This document shows, piece by piece, positions 5,062 through 6,348 of a stretch of DNA of 6,348 nucleotides (positions are counted from its first letter, which is position 1; the number at the start of each line of letters is the position of its first letter). The notes below the pieces were generated by a model that was not told the origin of the DNA, made no database searches, and saw only the letters and a program-made list of their open reading frames with translations. The position numbers and the translations under genes were made by a program. The stretch comes from Candidatus Coatesiibacteriota bacterium (GTDB lineage: Bacteria; B130-G9): positions 1-6,348 of the forward strand of contig JAFGIT010000207.1 in NCBI GenBank assembly GCA_016929465.1. The letters are read 5' to 3'.

Positions 5062-6348
5062 CTACTCTCCGGGAACTGCCTATCTCAAAGGCTATCTTGT
5101 CCTCTCTTGCTTTGACCAGGACAAGACTGCCGGATTTTATCCTACCAGAAATGAATTCATCCGCGAGCGGATCCTCTATATACTTCTGAACAAGCCGCCG
5201 AAGAGGCCTTGCGCCTCCCTTCTCGACGACCGCCCGAGACACGAGCCACTCCAGAGCGCTGTCATCAGCCTTAAGCCGCAGTCCCATGCGAGAGATATTC
5301 CTGTCAATCTCATCCAGGAAGAGCGAAGCAATATTTAAAAGCGCCGATTCATCCAATTCGCGAAAACATACGACTTCATCCAGGCGATTCATGAATTCGG
5401 GCGCGAATCTGTGTGAAGTCTCCTTGATAAGCATTGCCCTTATCTCGCTGACTCTCTTATCAGGGGAGTTGCCTCCAAATCCGACCGAGACGCCCTTGCT
5501 AATCATCTTGCTGCCGATGTTGGAGGTCATGATCAATATGCAATTCCTGAAGTCGACGAGCCTGCCCATTCCATCGGTAAGCCTGCCCTCCTCCAGCACC
5601 TGCAGGAGGATATTGAATACGTCCGGATGCGCCTTCTCGACCTCGTCGAGAAGCAGAACGCTATATGGTCGAAGCCTCACCCTCTCAGTCAACTGGCCGC
5701 CTTCTCCATACCCAACGTAGCCAGGCGGAGAACCTATGAGCCTCGATACGGTATGCTTCTCCATGAATTCGGACATATCGAATCTTATGAGCGCGTCAGG
5801 TGAGTTGAAGACCCTCTCCGCAAGCTCCGTAGCCAATTTCGTCTTGCCAACGCCCGAAGGGCCAAGGAATAAGAACGCACCGATCGTCCGGTCTGGGCCC
5901 TTGAAGCCTGCTCTGGAGCGCCTGATCGCTCGTGATATGGATGCAATTGCCTCATCCTGGCCGATAACCCGCTCGCGAAGATCCTGCTCCATCGAACCAT
6001 ACTTGGATGCCTCGAGCACACCGAGCTTCGACACAGGGATACCCGTCCAGCGCGAAACGACAAACTCCACATCGGGCCGATCAACCTTCATCCGCATGCT
6101 GCGCATGCTCAGGCGCCACCGAGCACGTTCGCGAGAGACACGCTCCTGGATTTCCGTTCCTTTGTCCCTGAGCTCAGCGGCGAGCTCGAAATCCTGGACG
6201 CTAACCAACTCGTTCTTCCGGCGCACGAGCTCACCGAGTTGACTCTCTAGCTCGCGTATTTCATCCGGAATCGAAGCGCCCATGAACCTCGTCCTCGCGC
6301 ACGCCTCATCCATAACGTCGATCGCCTTGTCGGGGAGGAAACGGTCGC
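5027..6348 (-). CDS. clpC: ClpC-type Hsp100 AAA+ unfoldase, C-terminal part (5' end outside window)
   Basis: ClpC is an ATP-driven cytoplasmic unfoldase that feeds proteins to the ClpP peptidase. The last 439 residues are visible. The frame is open to the window edge and begins in the end of the first AAA+ module (RFLPDKAID, fragment residues 2-10). A short middle domain follows (about 25-95) with a UVR-like motif, QDFELAAELRD (51-61). The second AAA+ module shows Walker A GPSGVGKT (162-169), Walker B VLLLDE (230-235), sensor 1 MTSN (273-276), an arginine finger in NRLDE (Arg321) and sensor 2 GGARP (377-381). PPGYVGYGEGG (pore loop) and the tripeptide VGF (288-290), where ClpP-binding loops lie, are present. 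The short UVR-bearing middle domain favours ClpC: ClpB has a longer coiled coil and no VGF loop, and ClpA lacks UVR. It shares 35 nt with bamA. No adaptor gene is visible. Confidence 0.93.
   Translation of the reverse strand, partial: DRFLPDKAIDVMDEACARTRFMGASIPDEIRELESQLGELVRRKNELVSVQDFELAAELRDKGTEIQERVSRERARWRLSMRSMRMKVDRPDVEFVVSRWTGIPVSKLGVLEASKYGSMEQDLRERVIGQDEAIASISRAIRRSRAGFKGPDRTIGAFLFLGPSGVGKTKLATELAERVFNSPDALIRFDMSEFMEKHTVSRLIGSPPGYVGYGEGGQLTERVRLRPYSVLLLDEVEKAHPDVFNILLQVLEEGRLTDGMGRLVDFRNCILIMTSNIGSKMISKGVSVGFGGNSPDKRVSEIRAMLIKETSHRFAPEFMNRLDEVVCFRELDESALLNIASLFLDEIDRNISRMGLRLKADDSALEWLVSRAVVEKGGARPLRRLVQKYIEDPLADEFISGRIKSGSLVLVKAREDKIAFEIGSSRRVVETEVGVDSAS
5065..5070 (-). promoter_or_regulatory. 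ribosome binding site of bamA, inside clpC
   Basis: GGAGAG on the minus strand lies just before the TTG at 5061, with its GGAG core 5 nt away. An in-frame TAG (5062-5064) sits between them, so translation cannot start earlier. This favours TTG over the GTG at 5046, which has no good Shine-Dalgarno match. Confidence 0.6.

Noticed and set aside
5736-6242. A 168-codon plus-strand frame opposite clpC, with further long plus-strand frames opposite ompH2 (1584-2003) and bamA (3442-3861, 4385-4768).
   Set aside because: All lie fully antisense to strongly conserved genes, show Ser/Arg/Leu-rich shadow composition, and have no family motifs.
5027-6348. ClpB disaggregase as an alternative identity for the AAA+ gene.
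   Set aside because: The middle domain is too short for the ClpB coiled coil, carries a UVR-like motif, and the VGF ClpP loop is present.

Overview
The window is a densely packed stretch of six genes, all on the minus strand. In the direction of transcription, from the high-coordinate end, they are: the 3' part of clpC (cut by the window edge), bamA, two tandem ompH/skp-type chaperone genes, lpxD, and the 5' end of fabZ (cut by the other edge). I see no RNA genes, mobile elements, CRISPR arrays or convincing plus-strand genes. No gene-free stretch exceeds 124 bases.

The genes form one outer-membrane biogenesis block. BamA inserts beta-barrel proteins into the outer membrane. The two OmpH/Skp-like periplasmic proteins are its likely client chaperones. 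LpxD makes the diacylated UDP-glucosamine precursor of lipid A. FabZ dehydrates 3-hydroxyacyl-ACP, the same thioester pool that supplies LpxD and LpxA with acyl chains. The order bamA-skp-lpxD-fabZ matches the classical proteobacterial arrangement, where lpxA follows, so lpxA is the expected next gene beyond position 1. What differs from the enterobacterial block is the duplicated ompH and the clpC gene directly upstream, which overlaps bamA by 35 bases.

The organism is a diderm, LPS-making bacterium of moderately high GC. ClpC, rather than ClpA/ClpB, next to a lipid A cluster argues against an enterobacterium. It fits lineages such as Acidobacteria, Planctomycetes or related groups, FCB-type or uncultured candidate phyla, or diderm Firmicutes. 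I cannot fix the phylum from the sequence.

Spacings are short: clpC/bamA overlap 35 nt, bamA to ompH1 27 nt, ompH1/ompH2 overlap in ATGATG, ompH2 to lpxD 124 nt, and lpxD to fabZ 24 nt. This suggests one transcript with translational coupling at two junctions. Three of the five visible starts are non-ATG (TTG for bamA, GTG for lpxD and fabZ). I found no previously undescribed system. The points most worth checking are the BamA C-terminus lacking a terminal aromatic residue, a 12-bp tandem duplication in POTRA5, the diverged second OmpH, and the clpC-bamA linkage.
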